NCBI GenBank assembly: GCA_019426215.1
Contig: CM033391.1
Span: 4,452,708 to 4,516,707, forward strand
Direction of reading: 5' to 3'
From: Buddleja alternifolia
Taxonomy: Eukaryota; Streptophyta; Magnoliopsida; Lamiales; Scrophulariaceae
DNA: 64,000 nt
Shown here: one piece after another, positions 47,094 through 58,700 of the stretch
Layout: each line of letters starts with the position of its first letter
Numbering within the stretch: the stretch's first letter is position 1
Made by a program: the position numbers and the translations under genes
The notes under the pieces: generated by a model
Database searches by the model: none
Told to the model about the DNA's origin: nothing
Seen by the model: the letters and a program-made list of their open reading frames with translations, nothing else

Positions 47094-48453
47094 AGTTGCA
47101 TTGCCTGAGAGGCGGTCGAAGCGTATTTTCGGTGGAGTTGTTTTGCATGGGAAAAAGAATACAGAAAGGTTTTGGGGGAGTTTTGTTAGATTGAGCATTT
47201 GGTGGATTTTAGCAGGAATCAGGAATTCATAAACCCTGGTTCTATTTTGGAAAATCCACCATCAATTATTTATGACTACTGTTATCATGGATTTTTATAT
47301 TTATTATTGTCTATGTTAGATGCATTATTTTTGGTTTGGTTGTGTGACGAATAGTGAATTTCTTTTTATTCCGTGAAATTAAATCTTGTGTGCTATATAG
47401 TAGAAGTGTGCATTACTGAAAAATTTGGAGTTCGATAAAGTTGTTTGTTGATAAAAAAAGGACATTTTTTATTTTGGTGTGCTGTCTACTAATTGGGGAC
47501 ACTCGTAATATTTCAGTTGAGTGAAGATGGTAATAATTATACAATATGGGATATATGAGTACAAATAGGAAAGGGTACAAGAATTTTGAAAAATTGGAAG
47601 CGTGAAAATTTAGTCTAAAACATAGTTCTAATTCGAAAAATTAAGGTGAGTGAAGTTGAGATAATTCTTTTGAGAGAGCAACAACTTGAAAACTCACATG
47701 CCCGGATGTATTATACTTGCAGGTTACCTAACTGCACAAATAAACACAATTAGCGTTCAAAGATAAATCAAACTACTAGATCAATCATTAGAAGTTCTTT
47801 TGAGCTCAATTTATTAACATATTAATCAAGCTCAAACCTTTTATGTTTGATAAAACGAATCAAATTACTTTATATTCGACTCGAGGTTGACTATTAGAAG
47901 CTCGTTTGAGCTTGGATTGTTAACGTATCAATCAAATTAAAACCTTTTGTGTTCGATAAGGCTAATTAAACTACTCCATATTCGACTCAAGACTAACTGT
48001 TTAAAGCTCGTTTGAGCTTGGCTTGTTAACATATCAAATCAAACTAAAACGTTTTGAATTCGATAAGACAAATCAAACTACTCCATACTTGATTCGAGAA
48101 TGATTGTTAGAAGTTCATTTGTGCCCGGTTTGTTAATATATCATACCAAGCAAAAACTTGTGTATAATAAGTTTTGAGACTCGTATGGAACTTGACTCAA
48201 CTAGCAACACTGATAAAATATGCGTAAAAAAATCAAGTTACTCGATTGAAAGCTCGTTTGAGCTTGACTCTATTAACAATCAAATAAGGCTCGAAGACAG
48301 ATTTTGAAGTTCGATTACAATTCAAACAAACTTGAACAACAACTTATTCAGCTTGACTCGTCTCATTTATGATTTTAAACACATTAGCACTAGCAAAAGA
48401 GAAAACACGCTCCCATTGAAATATTTTTACTGCAACAACATAATATAGTTTGA
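47094..48453. other. HD2 3' flank and 106-bp tandem repeats
   Basis: After the HD2 3' UTR, about 47750-48180 contains roughly four diverged tandem copies of a unit with AGCTCGTTTGAGCTTGG. Copies start at about 47791, 47899, 48005 and 48110, so the period is about 106 bp. Each has TTCGATAAGRC-type and TATTCGACTCGAG-type words. The rest is AT-rich with no gene. Confidence 0.7.
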
Positions 48454-48605
48454 GGGAAATTCTAGAATAGACGGGGTCCAATGGAACCGGTCGATTCTAG
48501 ACCATGAATGCAAGTGTAATGAGTGATTTTTACTATCTTATCTTTGCATCCAATGGTATATGATGTACCAATCTTGTTGGACCCAATCTGACGTAGAATC
48601 ACCCC
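48454..48605. mobile_element. hAT-like MITE, 152 bp
   Basis: Flanked by the perfect 8-bp duplication TAGTTTGA (48446-48453 and 48606-48613). Ends GGGAAATTCTAGAATAG and GTAGAATCACCCC are inverted, with GGGGTCCA / TGGACCC blocks inside. The end style resembles the hAT-like MITEs at 2317 and 58794. Confidence 0.85.
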
Positions 48606-48817
48606 TAGTTTGAAGCATATGTCAGGATTAAAAACAAGATGGAACAAATTGAGCATGTGCTTCTTTTTTTTTTTAATTGATAACTACATGGAAGTAAGAT
48701 TCAAGGGAGAGATTGTAACGTAAATGTGGAACAGTGCTGCATGCATTGTAAGACTTTCTGGATTCTTTTACAAAACATCAATACGAATATAACTAATTCA
48801 GAAAAACGTACAAAAGA

Positions 48818-48900
48818 GGTGGTTTGCCCGAGTGGTTAAGGGGGAAGACTTAAGATCTTCTGCACATAAGTGCGCGTGGGTTCGAACCCCACAGCCACCA
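48818..48900 (+). tRNA. trnL-UAA: tRNA-Leu (anticodon UAA)
   Basis: The acceptor strand GGTGGTT (48818-48824) pairs with AGCCACC (48893-48899), followed by discriminator A. The D-arm has GCCCGAGTGGTTAAGG. The anticodon stem GAAGA...TCTTC encloses the loop CTTAAGA, giving anticodon TAA at 48851-48853. There is a long class II variable arm (TGCACATAAGTGCG) and T-arm GTGGGTTCGAACCCCAC. CAA upstream (48811-48813) is typical of plant tRNA genes. No intron. Decodes UUA. Confidence 0.96.
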
Positions 48901-48906
48901 TTTTTT
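48901..48906 (+). terminator. Pol III terminator of tRNA-Leu
   Basis: TTTTTT directly after the discriminator base. Confidence 0.85.
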
Positions 48907-48957
48907 CCATTCTTCTATTTTCTTTTATCCTTATTTTATTGTGTATATTATTATATA

Positions 48958-49397
48958 GGAAAAATTACATACAGACCCCTCACTTATTATGTAATGAGTG
49001 ATGTTATATACCACTCTTATTTTCCACCTTTTTACCACTTTTATTTTTTTGTAAGAATTGAATGCAATAAATGCATTGATTTGATTTCCGTAATTTATTT
49101 TTACCATAACAAATAGATATCTTAGCTTTTCAAGGATTGATGGTAAATCGGTGAAAATTTATCAGTGTTATATAGCATTTTTCTTATGTAATTACCAAAA
49201 AACTCATCACAAATCGTGTAATTACCCACACACCACCTCAGGAGGTCTCTTTGTAACGTTTGAAGGAGATTTTAAATACATAAGGGGTGTAATTGTAAGA
49301 AATGTCTTAACATGAGGGACTTTTATGTAACTCTAAAAAAATGAGGAGGGTTTGGGTAATTGCACAATAACTGAGGGGGTCTCTGTGTAATTTTCCC
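48958..49397. mobile_element. Mutator-like MITE carrying a nested MITE
   Basis: Flanks TATTATATA (48949-48957) and TATTATATG (49398-49406) match at 8 of 9 positions. Ends GGAAAAATTACATACAGACC and GTCTCTGTGTAATTTTCCC are inverted. Same family as 20580-20808 and 23493-23723. Interrupted at 48997-49183. Confidence 0.85.
48997..49183. mobile_element. Nested MITE inside the Mutator-like MITE
   Basis: Flanked by the perfect 9-bp duplication TTATGTAAT (48988-48996 and 49184-49192). Ends GAGTGATGTTATATACCAC and GTGTTATATAGCATTTTTC are imperfect inverted repeats. 187 bp, non-coding, Mutator-type TSD length. Confidence 0.8.
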
Positions 49398-50039
49398 TAT
49401 TATATGTGCTGCAATTTGGGGATTATTGCAACATTAAATTTGTGTTTGAATTTTTTCACTTTGCTGCTTCAAATATAAGTTGGTCTGGTCCTAGTATAAA
49501 TTGCAGTGACGGTCTCATGCAGAAATTAAATTTATATGAATTTAAAAATTAAGTAAAATACAGTAATATTTTTTTGGTATATTAACCTTACATTATATAA
49601 GAGTAATTGTATAAAAAATAAAATAAAAAATAAGGGTAATGAGCTAAGCCATATACATAGAATTCACTACCAAACAGTGTTGGGTTTCGGTATCGACACA
49701 ATTGAGACTCGCCGCTTTATTCAATCATTTTCCTTCTTGTTGGATATTTTGTTCGTTGATGCTTCTTAAGTTGTTCACAAGGGCCAACTTGAATCTCTTT
49801 TTTGAGATCTCGAATTAGGGATCCCAGGAGAGCTGCCGCAAATATGTGCATTTTTCTATTTAAATTTTATTTTGAATCAAAAGTAGAAGATTTTTGGGAT
49901 TATAATTGGCATACAGTGGTCGTGATGATTTAATGATAAGATTGATGCTCCTTACCCAAGAGATCAAAGGTTCAGATCCCACTGAATTGTTAATATTCTT
50001 CTATTTATATTAATTCATTTGATAATTTGAAATAAAATT
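49398..50039. other. Intergenic DNA with a tRNA-like fragment
   Basis: Around 49912-49995 there is GGTCGTGATGATTTAATGAT followed by AAGGTTCAGATCCCAC, resembling a B box with flanking sequence, possibly a SINE or pseudo-tRNA. Otherwise AT-rich with no gene. Confidence 0.4.
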
Positions 50040-52300
50040 ATTAATTGATTTCATATTTGATGTAATGATACAATCCCTTCTACCAAATCAATCGGAGATG
50101 ATTAAGACTTTTAGTAGAAATGAAGTTAAAAAGGCTATGTTTGGGATATGCAGTACAAAGAGCCTTGACCCAAACGGCTATGGGAGTTGATTTTTTAAGT
50201 CAGCCTGGAAAGTGGTTGGGGAGGAAATTATTCTGGATTTTTTTCAACATGGGAGGATGCTTAGACAGGTAAACAACACTTTATTGTCTTTAGTGCCTAA
50301 AGTGGATAATCCTGTTATGGCCAATGAATATAGGCCAATTGCGTGTTGTAATACAATCTATAAATGCATATCAAAGCTCTTAACTAGCAGACTAACAATG
50401 GTGCTACCCCAATTGGTATCTGACAATCAAGGTGTTTTCATAAAAGATAGATCCATAATAGATAATATCTTGATTAGTCAAGAGCTTGTCAGGCTCTACA
50501 ATAGAAAGAATGTCACTCCAAGATGCTCGATGAAAATAGATCTAAAGAAGGCCTATGACTCTGTGGAATGGAGTTTTTTGAAGGAGATGCTGAATGGATA
50601 TAGATTTCCTCTGAGGTTTAGGAATTGGATCTTGGAATGTATCACAACTGCATCATTCTCAGTTGTGTTTGATGGGGAGATACATGGTTTTTTCCAGGGG
50701 CAGAGAGGACATAGACAAGGGGATCCCATATCTCCCTTGTTGTTTGTCCTAGTAGTGGAATATTTAACAAGAACTTTGAGACTAGCAGCACAGGAGGAGG
50801 GGTTTCGATTTCACCCAGTGTGTAAGTCACTACAGCTTACAAATATATGTTTTGCTGATGATCTGATGGTTTTTTGTAAGGCAAATATCAGTTCAAATAG
50901 TTTGGGGTGTTCTTCAGAACTTTTCTAACACTACTGGACTAAGTGCAAATAGGGGGAAATCAAATACATATATCAGGGGAGTGTCTCAAGAGGTCAAACA
51001 GGAGATCTTATAGATTACACACTTTACTGAAGGTCAGTTTTCTATAAGGTATTTGGGAGTTCCTCTTTCTCCCACAAAATGGACAAAAATGGATTGTAGT
51101 ACTCTGGTGGATAAAATAACAACCAGGCTAGCATGTTGGGCATCAAGTCATCTTTCGTATGTAGGGAGAACACAACTAATTAATTCAGTTCTGTTCTCCT
51201 TGCATGTCTATTGGTCTTCAATTTTTATATTGCCTCAATCAGTGGTGAAGCAAATTGAGAAGAAATGTAGGGATTTCTTGTGGGGGAGTAAGGATCAACA
51301 TAAGAAGATGGCACTAGTAAGCAGGGAAAAAGTGTGTTCAACAAAGGGTAAAGGAGGGCTTAGTATCAAGTGCTGTAAAACCTGGAATGTAGCCTCTGTG
51401 GGGAAACAAATATGGGCTCTAGCCCAGAAGAAGGATATTTTATGGGTAAAATGGATACACAATGTATATTTAAAGAATTCAGATTTCTGGGAGTACAATA
51501 TACCACCAGATTGTAGCTGGGTTTGGAGGAAGTTGAATAAAATAAAAAGGCGACTTAAAGATGGTTTTGACCAGGGTGTTTGGCTGTTTACAAAAGATGG
51601 AAGATATACTGTTCAGAGCTGCTATAATTGGTTAAGAGGTACCCTGAATGACTTTAAAGAAGCCAGATTTATTTGGTGTAAAATGAATATTCCTAAGCAC
51701 TCCTTTATTTGGTGGTTAGCAATCCAGAAGAGATTATTAACACGGGCAAGGTTGACACAGTTTGTGTATATTCCAGATTCTAATTGTGTGTTGTGTGGGG
51801 AAGAGGAAGAAACTATAGAACACTTGTTCTTCAAATGTGCATGGTCAAAAGATTTAAGTCAGAAGATAATGAATTGGATGGAGGTGAGATGGTGTCCAGA
51901 TCAGTTTGCAAGATGGGTTCGATGGTTGGGGTATGCTTTTAAACTCTGGAAATTTAAGCAGAATATACTTTATGCTAGTACGGCAGGGATTGTTTACAGT
52001 ATTTGGAGGGAGCGGAATAGCAGAATTTTTGCACATACGGAAAGCAGTAGTGAGGCGATTTTTGCACAGTTAAAACATGAGATAAGTATACGCATTACAG
52101 GATATAGCAAACGGAAGTTAAGAGATAGAGACAAAGCTTTCTTAGATCATTTACAGATGTGATAGAGATGGAGCTAATTTTGTTTATTGTCTGTTTTATA
52201 GAGTAGATGCTTGGATCAGTTGTTGATCTTGTGATTTAGTTGCTTGTAAATGGTTGTTTGGTGGGTAATAAAGCTCTTACGTTCACCTTAAAAAAAAAAG
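50040..52300 (+). pseudogene. LINE (non-LTR retrotransposon) pol pseudogene
   Basis: A 5'-truncated L1-type element on the plus strand. From about 50050 one frame reads FSRNEVKKAMFGI and then hits a stop at 50188-50190. RT follows from 50212: NEYRPIACCNTIYKCISK, SMKIDLKKAYDSVEW, the RQGDPISPLLFVLV block and the active-site CFADDLMVF. A frameshift near 50895 and a further stop at about 51010 break it before the second long frame (51053-52162). That frame carries the RT thumb region (RYLGVPLSP just before it) and the zf-RVT domain with CVLCGEEEETIEHLFFKC. It ends with AATAAAG and a 10-A tail (about 52290-52299). The endonuclease is missing and no TSD is seen. Confidence 0.92.
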
Positions 52301-55300
52301 TGGAAAATTTTAGTACATATTCGATTTTACTGAACCAAATTATAATTTATAAAGGAATTTACATATGACTGATCACTTTATTTTAGAACTACATAAATTC
52401 GACCCAAACAAATTTGGACTAGAATTTCTTAGGTGGGTGGAAATTTTGAGGTGAGGAAATTACGGCTAAAAGAAAAATAAACTATCGATTTATTAAGAGG
52501 CAACTTACAATTATACTCTCTATTTATTAAAAATTTTACGAGTTTACCCATTGTAATTCTTATCAATAGACCATTCGAGGAAATCTCGTTGTAATTTACT
52601 AAAAGTTAAGAAATTTTTTATAATTAGCACTAAAGTGAAGGGATGTTCATATAATTCAACCACTTATTAATTAGTTAGTCCAGATGAAGAAGTTTGTGTA
52701 ATTTGACGCTAGCATTTCTAAAAATAATTTGAACGTGAATTAGTCAGAGAATTAAACTTATTTGCAACTCCTTATTTAATAGAAGTAACCAATAAAATCC
52801 ACTTTTGGTTTAAAAAAAGTAGATGTAATCTTGACAGTTCATGAGACTATATTATTTTAATGAAACGGTTACAAGATACATGTTATTAGTATCAAATCGC
52901 GACAAGTTACAACTAGTTCAAAACCATTACAATCAACTAAGCTAACAACTACTATATCAGCAGAGAAAAGCTCACACAATTTCGGTGGGAGTTGAACCCA
53001 ACACTTCTAATATGTTGGGGGCCTCCACTTCGTCAGTGGAGCTAGCCTTCATTGGCAACAGTTCATGAAACTATCAGTTACGATATAATTACAATAATTC
53101 ATAAATCATAGTTTTTATTTTAATCTTATCATCGGATCGTTATAATTGTCCCATAAGTTTGCCTATAAGCTTCAATCAAAATGCCTAATAGATGATTAAC
53201 TTATTATATCTCACAAATTCGTTGTTTGTTGGGTTGTAATTTTTCTTCTTCTTGTTGTTGGAAGGGAAGGGGTTAGCAAATTGATGGTATTAATTGTATT
53301 ACTTTCGCGGGTAAAGTAAATTTTGAATAATTTTTGTGATGAAAATTTAATCATTGTATTACTTTTGAGAGTATAGTAAATTCTGGATTTGCGATGAATT
53401 AAGAACAGTGGAGTCAATCCATCAAATACCGTTAATTCCAGGAAGTGTGGTGTTAAAATCAGCCCCCTAACCCTAAATACTCCATGGAATGATTTTGTCC
53501 ATTAAAGAATATACTTGGAAAAAACTCAGGTGTAATAATCAAGACACCATGATGATCCTAATCAGTATTTGTCTATTAGTTTATTTTAAAATGATTATTA
53601 GTTTATTACTATGAGTTTGCCCTTCTCCATCATTGGGGACAAGCAAAAGATCAGATAATAACAATACTTCAAGGAGAAGAAATTCAAGTTTAGCAAGTTC
53701 ATGCTCAATTTAATGCTTAAAAGGAGGCATGGAACAAAAAATGTGGAGGGGACAAAGACTATAACCTAGTTCTAAGACGTCACTTTCTTTGAGCCAAAAG
53801 TATCCCATTAATGGACCAAAGGATCATTAAATAATGCAACTTCCCTTTTATAGGCTATGTGTTTTTGATTCTTGTATGAATGCTAAACCATAGTCAATGT
53901 CGCAATCATAAAGCTTTGGTACAATATCTAGAATGTGGTAAGCATTATGTTATTTAATGTCTCTCCTACAAATCTATCTTTGACAAGATTGACAAGGCAC
54001 AATATATATATATAAAGTAAGCATTATTTGTTAGGATAGAAGAAAGAGTGATTCTTAGTAGTATCCAAATTTATATTCGTGTCCATCACATAAATTATTG
54101 TTAAAATTTTCTTGGGAAATTAGCCATGGAAGCTCCCACAATGACTCACGGCAAAAGTAGGATTTAGGTGAAGGTGTAGATAATTTTCATGCAAAATTAA
54201 AGAGTTATATTATATGTAATAGGAAATTTTAGTCAGCATACAACCTCGCAGGGTGCATCCAAATCAATCATAGAATTTTTGTTGATTCTAACTCTGTGTC
54301 AAATGCAACACTTGTTAGATGATTAATTAGATATGAAAAAGTAAGTGTGGAAATTCGAACTAAAAGTACTAGGAAGTTTAAAGTTTATAGGATTTTGCCA
54401 TATGAGCAAGGTATTTAATCTGCAGTATCGCTATAGATCTCGAGGTACTAAATTTACAAAAAATTCAATGGAAATTTCGGTTTGGATTGTAGAGAAATTA
54501 TGAATATTTATAGAAATATTTGAAAATTTTAAATTAAACTTTGGATATCTTTAATTACAAGAATTATGCATTTTTTATATTAATAATAGTGTGTGTATAA
54601 TGTATATATAGTGAGCTTTGTTAATTAGTATGAGTAAAATCTGTGGAGTAAATTTAAAATAAATAGGATTTGGAAGTAAAATAATGACTAAAATAGTTTT
54701 AAAATAGCACTAAAGCATAACACATACAATTTTCATAAGATATATTATTCAAAATCATATGGAATTTTTAAGAGAACTTGTTATATTCCATCTGTACATC
54801 AACTTTTCATACTCGAAAATTGTTAAACTTAAAATACTTAAATCATAATTTAATATTATTTTTAAATTTTAAGAAATTTCGAGTTTCAATTAAAATATTG
54901 AGAAATTTCGGGTTTCGATTGGAATTCCGATGTATATTCTACAAAATTGGAACAATAGTCGGACCCTAGGAAACCCTAGTATGCGTGTGAGAATACATTA
55001 ATAAATGTTGTAGTGCTACTAAAGAGCTCCATTTTGCTAAGTGATTGAACATTATGAAATGCTTCAGTGCAACTAAAGAGATCGGATTAATCTATAGTGA
55101 AAAATTCATAATAAATCTATAAAAGTTTGGGCATTGGGCTCAGTCTAAATCAATTTTGGGATATTATATAGAGAAGTTTATAATACAATATATATCTATA
55201 AGTTATGATTAGGACCATAAGTATGAAAGATAACAAAATTGCAAGACCATTAATCAATACAAATATTGCAGTGTAGTAGTCATCAGTTTATTTTCATTTC

Positions 55301-55755
55301 CAATCTAAAATAAATAAACAAAACAAAACCTTAAAAATTTTAAATTACTTGACAAATGAAATACAACGTCACACAACTAAAGCTTCTATAAACTAAAAAG
55401 AAAGAAAAAAAAAGAACACATTATTTGCCTAACTCTAATACTTGTGAAATTCTGCTCCTTCAACCTTTTCTTCACTGTATAATTTCTGCTGTTTCTGCCG
55501 AATTTTTTACTAGCAGTTCAGCACAGCAAGAGATATTCAGGCGAATCGAAGCCCTCGGTTTTCTGTTCTAAGATACATTTTTTTTTATTTTTTTTGCCTT
55601 CTTAAGGATGGTATCAAACAAACGTAGCAATCTTGTGTACATGTTTTTTTGTGTAGAATACAAATAAAGGAGGAGTGGTAGAGAGCAGTACTCTTCCAAA
55701 TAACAAACCTATGTATATAATATTACCAACTCTGCTGCTGCTGTTTTTTTGTTGT
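52301..55755. other. AT-rich intergenic DNA with a tRNA-like relic
   Basis: No gene is visible. At about 52965-53050, minus strand, GTTGGGTTCAACTCCCACC resembles a T-arm/B box, with possible A-box sequence upstream; it may be a SINE or pseudo-tRNA. The end of this region, just downstream of the CSLA stop, is its 3' UTR (AT-rich). Confidence 0.5.
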
Positions 55756-58700
55756 TTACGAGCTAGGGACTATAGTGCCAACGTAGCCAAAACCCGCGAT
55801 TGTGAAGGTGATGACTTGAAGGAAAAGGTATATGAAATAGTTGTTCTTCCCGTAGAGGAAGTCGTAGCATCCACAAACGAAAAGAAATACTGCAAATAAT
55901 AGCTCGTGTACCAGAATTCTGAAAAAAATTGAAGAAACAATTGTTAAGAGGTCATTTTAGATAACGGTTCAAATTGAAGAATAATGGATGCACATGACGA
56001 TGAAGGGTGAAACGCGCATAATGATATTACAGCAACTAGGGACATAACCAAATTCTTATTCGGGAATATGAATGAGGGCACATATAAAGTTCGAGGTTAA
56101 GACAAGTATGGAGGGAGAGTCAAAGGTTCACAATTCGAATAGTGTGTTATATAATCATGTAACACTTCTTGTTATATGTGCAGATGTATGACAAGTGAAT
56201 ACACGAGAGGTTAGGATGTGCAGCGACTAGCAAGAATTTCCAGCTTCCTTTCACATCATAACTTTTCTCCCTTTACATCCTAACCAACTTGGCATTTACT
56301 TGGCACTCATTTGTGTGTATAACAAAAAGTATTACACGACTACGTAACAGAGGATTTTGGATTGTTGGTTACTGTCCCTGTCTGGGGCTGCAAGAATTGT
56401 GGAGGATTTATGTATATATGAAATGCTATGCAAATTTTCACTTCTAGTGATTATGCCTCAAATCTTCTAAAGACTTGACAGAAATAGTCGAATATTTTAC
56501 CTGTCTCCTAGAATCTTAGATATGGATTTCTTTGGCGCAGTTGATTTGGATTTGCTCTTGAGAGTATCTCCGAGTTTCTCAGTCACAACCCATTCGTTAA
56601 CTCTCTTAGCCTCCAAAAGACCAATGATTGTAGCCTTGGTTCGGTGAAAAGACATGACGTTCTCAAACAGGACCCAATAGAACAACAAATGGAATGACCT
56701 GAAAATTTCCCGTTTCCTAATTTAGTAAAATAGCCGAACAAACATACTATTTTATAAATTTGGCGAAGACAATGACCTTAAAATAGTAGTAATTAAACCA
56801 TATACCTTGGAGTTCCGACTGAGTTAAGTGCTGTTATAACGCAGGGGAGGTAAATTGATCCCCATTTCGGAACATAAACTTCCGGGACTAAAATTGTCAA
56901 TGGAAGAACCACACAATAGAAGACGAAAGTGAACATGTGGGCTATGATCTTTCGGACGAAGAAGAAGCTATAGATCACGTAAAACTTCTTATAGAGCGTA
57001 ACTTTCTGCAAAAGCACGGAAAAAGAAAAAATGATTTAGTTCTTTAGCAATATAGTTAAATTAAATTCTCGAATATTTTCTTCATTTATATAGATATGAT
57101 TATTGTTAAAAAAAATAAACCTTGTTCGTCGCAATGTCCACGACCATTTTTCTGAATAAATTGGCTGGACCACAAGACCAACGGTGCTGCTGGAAACGGA
57201 AGGCTTTAAAAGTACTCGGAAGTTCACTTTTCACCTATTGAAAATGCAGACATCGATCCATTGTATTACTTTCACGATTTTGGTTCATGCAAGGTGGTAA
57301 AAACGCAAAATGTCGAAAATATACCTGAAGGTCTCCCAAATATAGAAATTTCCAACCCTTAAGACCAGCTCGAACCGCAAGATCCATGTCTTCGACAGTG
57401 GTTCTATCTTTCCACCCTCCAGCTTCGTTTATTGCTCCGATTCTCCATATTCCACCGGTTCCTGAGAGATAAATAAAAAATTAAAATAAAATAAAATAAC
57501 GTTCAAGTCACTAAAAGTAAATAAATTGTTCGTGTATTTGAATATTTTTAAGTAAATATTTTCTTATTGATCGTATCTGTGCATAGCACAAAGTTTATTC
57601 CTACGACTTACCATTGAAGCCAAAGAAGGCGTGAGTGGCTGATCCGACTTCTTGCTCGACCGTAAAATGGTAGTCCAACGACATTTCTTGCATTCTTGTC
57701 AACAAGCATTCATTTGAATTCACTGCGAAGTTAACGAAATATTTAGTTAGAAATTAAGCGCGATATTAAGAACATGAAATTGAAATCAACACAATTATAG
57801 ATGAACTTATAGATCACAAGTTTGTGTCATGATGGAAGTTAGAGAACAAGCTCTATTTCCCCAGTATGAAAAGTAATTATTAATTGTGGACGAGAGAAGG
57901 AAATAAACAGGCAATTCTATGTCGGACTGAGTAAAGTTGAGTAAAGTACAGCCGATCCAATCTAACAATTGATATTATGAAAATCACCCATTATAATGAT
58001 GACAATTCGAGGAAGTCCCAAGTGATATTACATTTAATCAACTATCGAACTACTCAAAATTAATAAAATCGGTGCAACCCCGAGTGTACGAACACAAAAA
58101 AGTTTGTTAGATATTAAATGTAGTAGACACACATTAGGTAGCTGAATACAGTACGAGTGTCTTGATTATTTAAGAACCTAAACAAGGGATATAAACAAAA
58201 TCACCTAACTATCATGTCACGTATTGTATATCCAGCTAATGTAGCATATAATAATAACTTAAAGAAGGAAAATTTTAGCTCAGATCTAGTCTAGTCGAAC
58301 CTAAGTGTATTTCATGTGATTAATTATATGACAATTGTAATTCAATCTTCAAGTGAAATACATTTGGGTTCGGCTAGAATTTTCCTGTAAAGAAATGACA
58401 ATAAAAATGAAATAAAATGCCACGTCACACAATGACAGCCTGGATTTACCACGTGGATTTTCTTTTTTAAATTTGTTTACTACACACAAGTCGTCGGTGT
58501 AGAGACAACACATTGACACATTTTGATAAGAGAGTTGAAATAAATTATCCCAGTGCGGCTCCACCAAAGATGTCTGGACGTACTGACAGAGCATAATTGC
58601 ACGTGGTGTGGGGTTCTCTCAAAATTACAATTATGCCCTCCACAACTGCAATTGTCTATTTCACACTAAAAGACAAACCTGCCCCGGATGTGTAGCATTT

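Noticed and set aside
46857..47232. Long frames in other phases across the last HD2 exon.
   Set aside because: Caused by the repeated SPKSGGFNK coding modules; the HD2 frame is clearly the real one.
55675..55899. Plus-strand open frame of 74 codons.
   Set aside because: Antisense shadow of the last CSLA exon.
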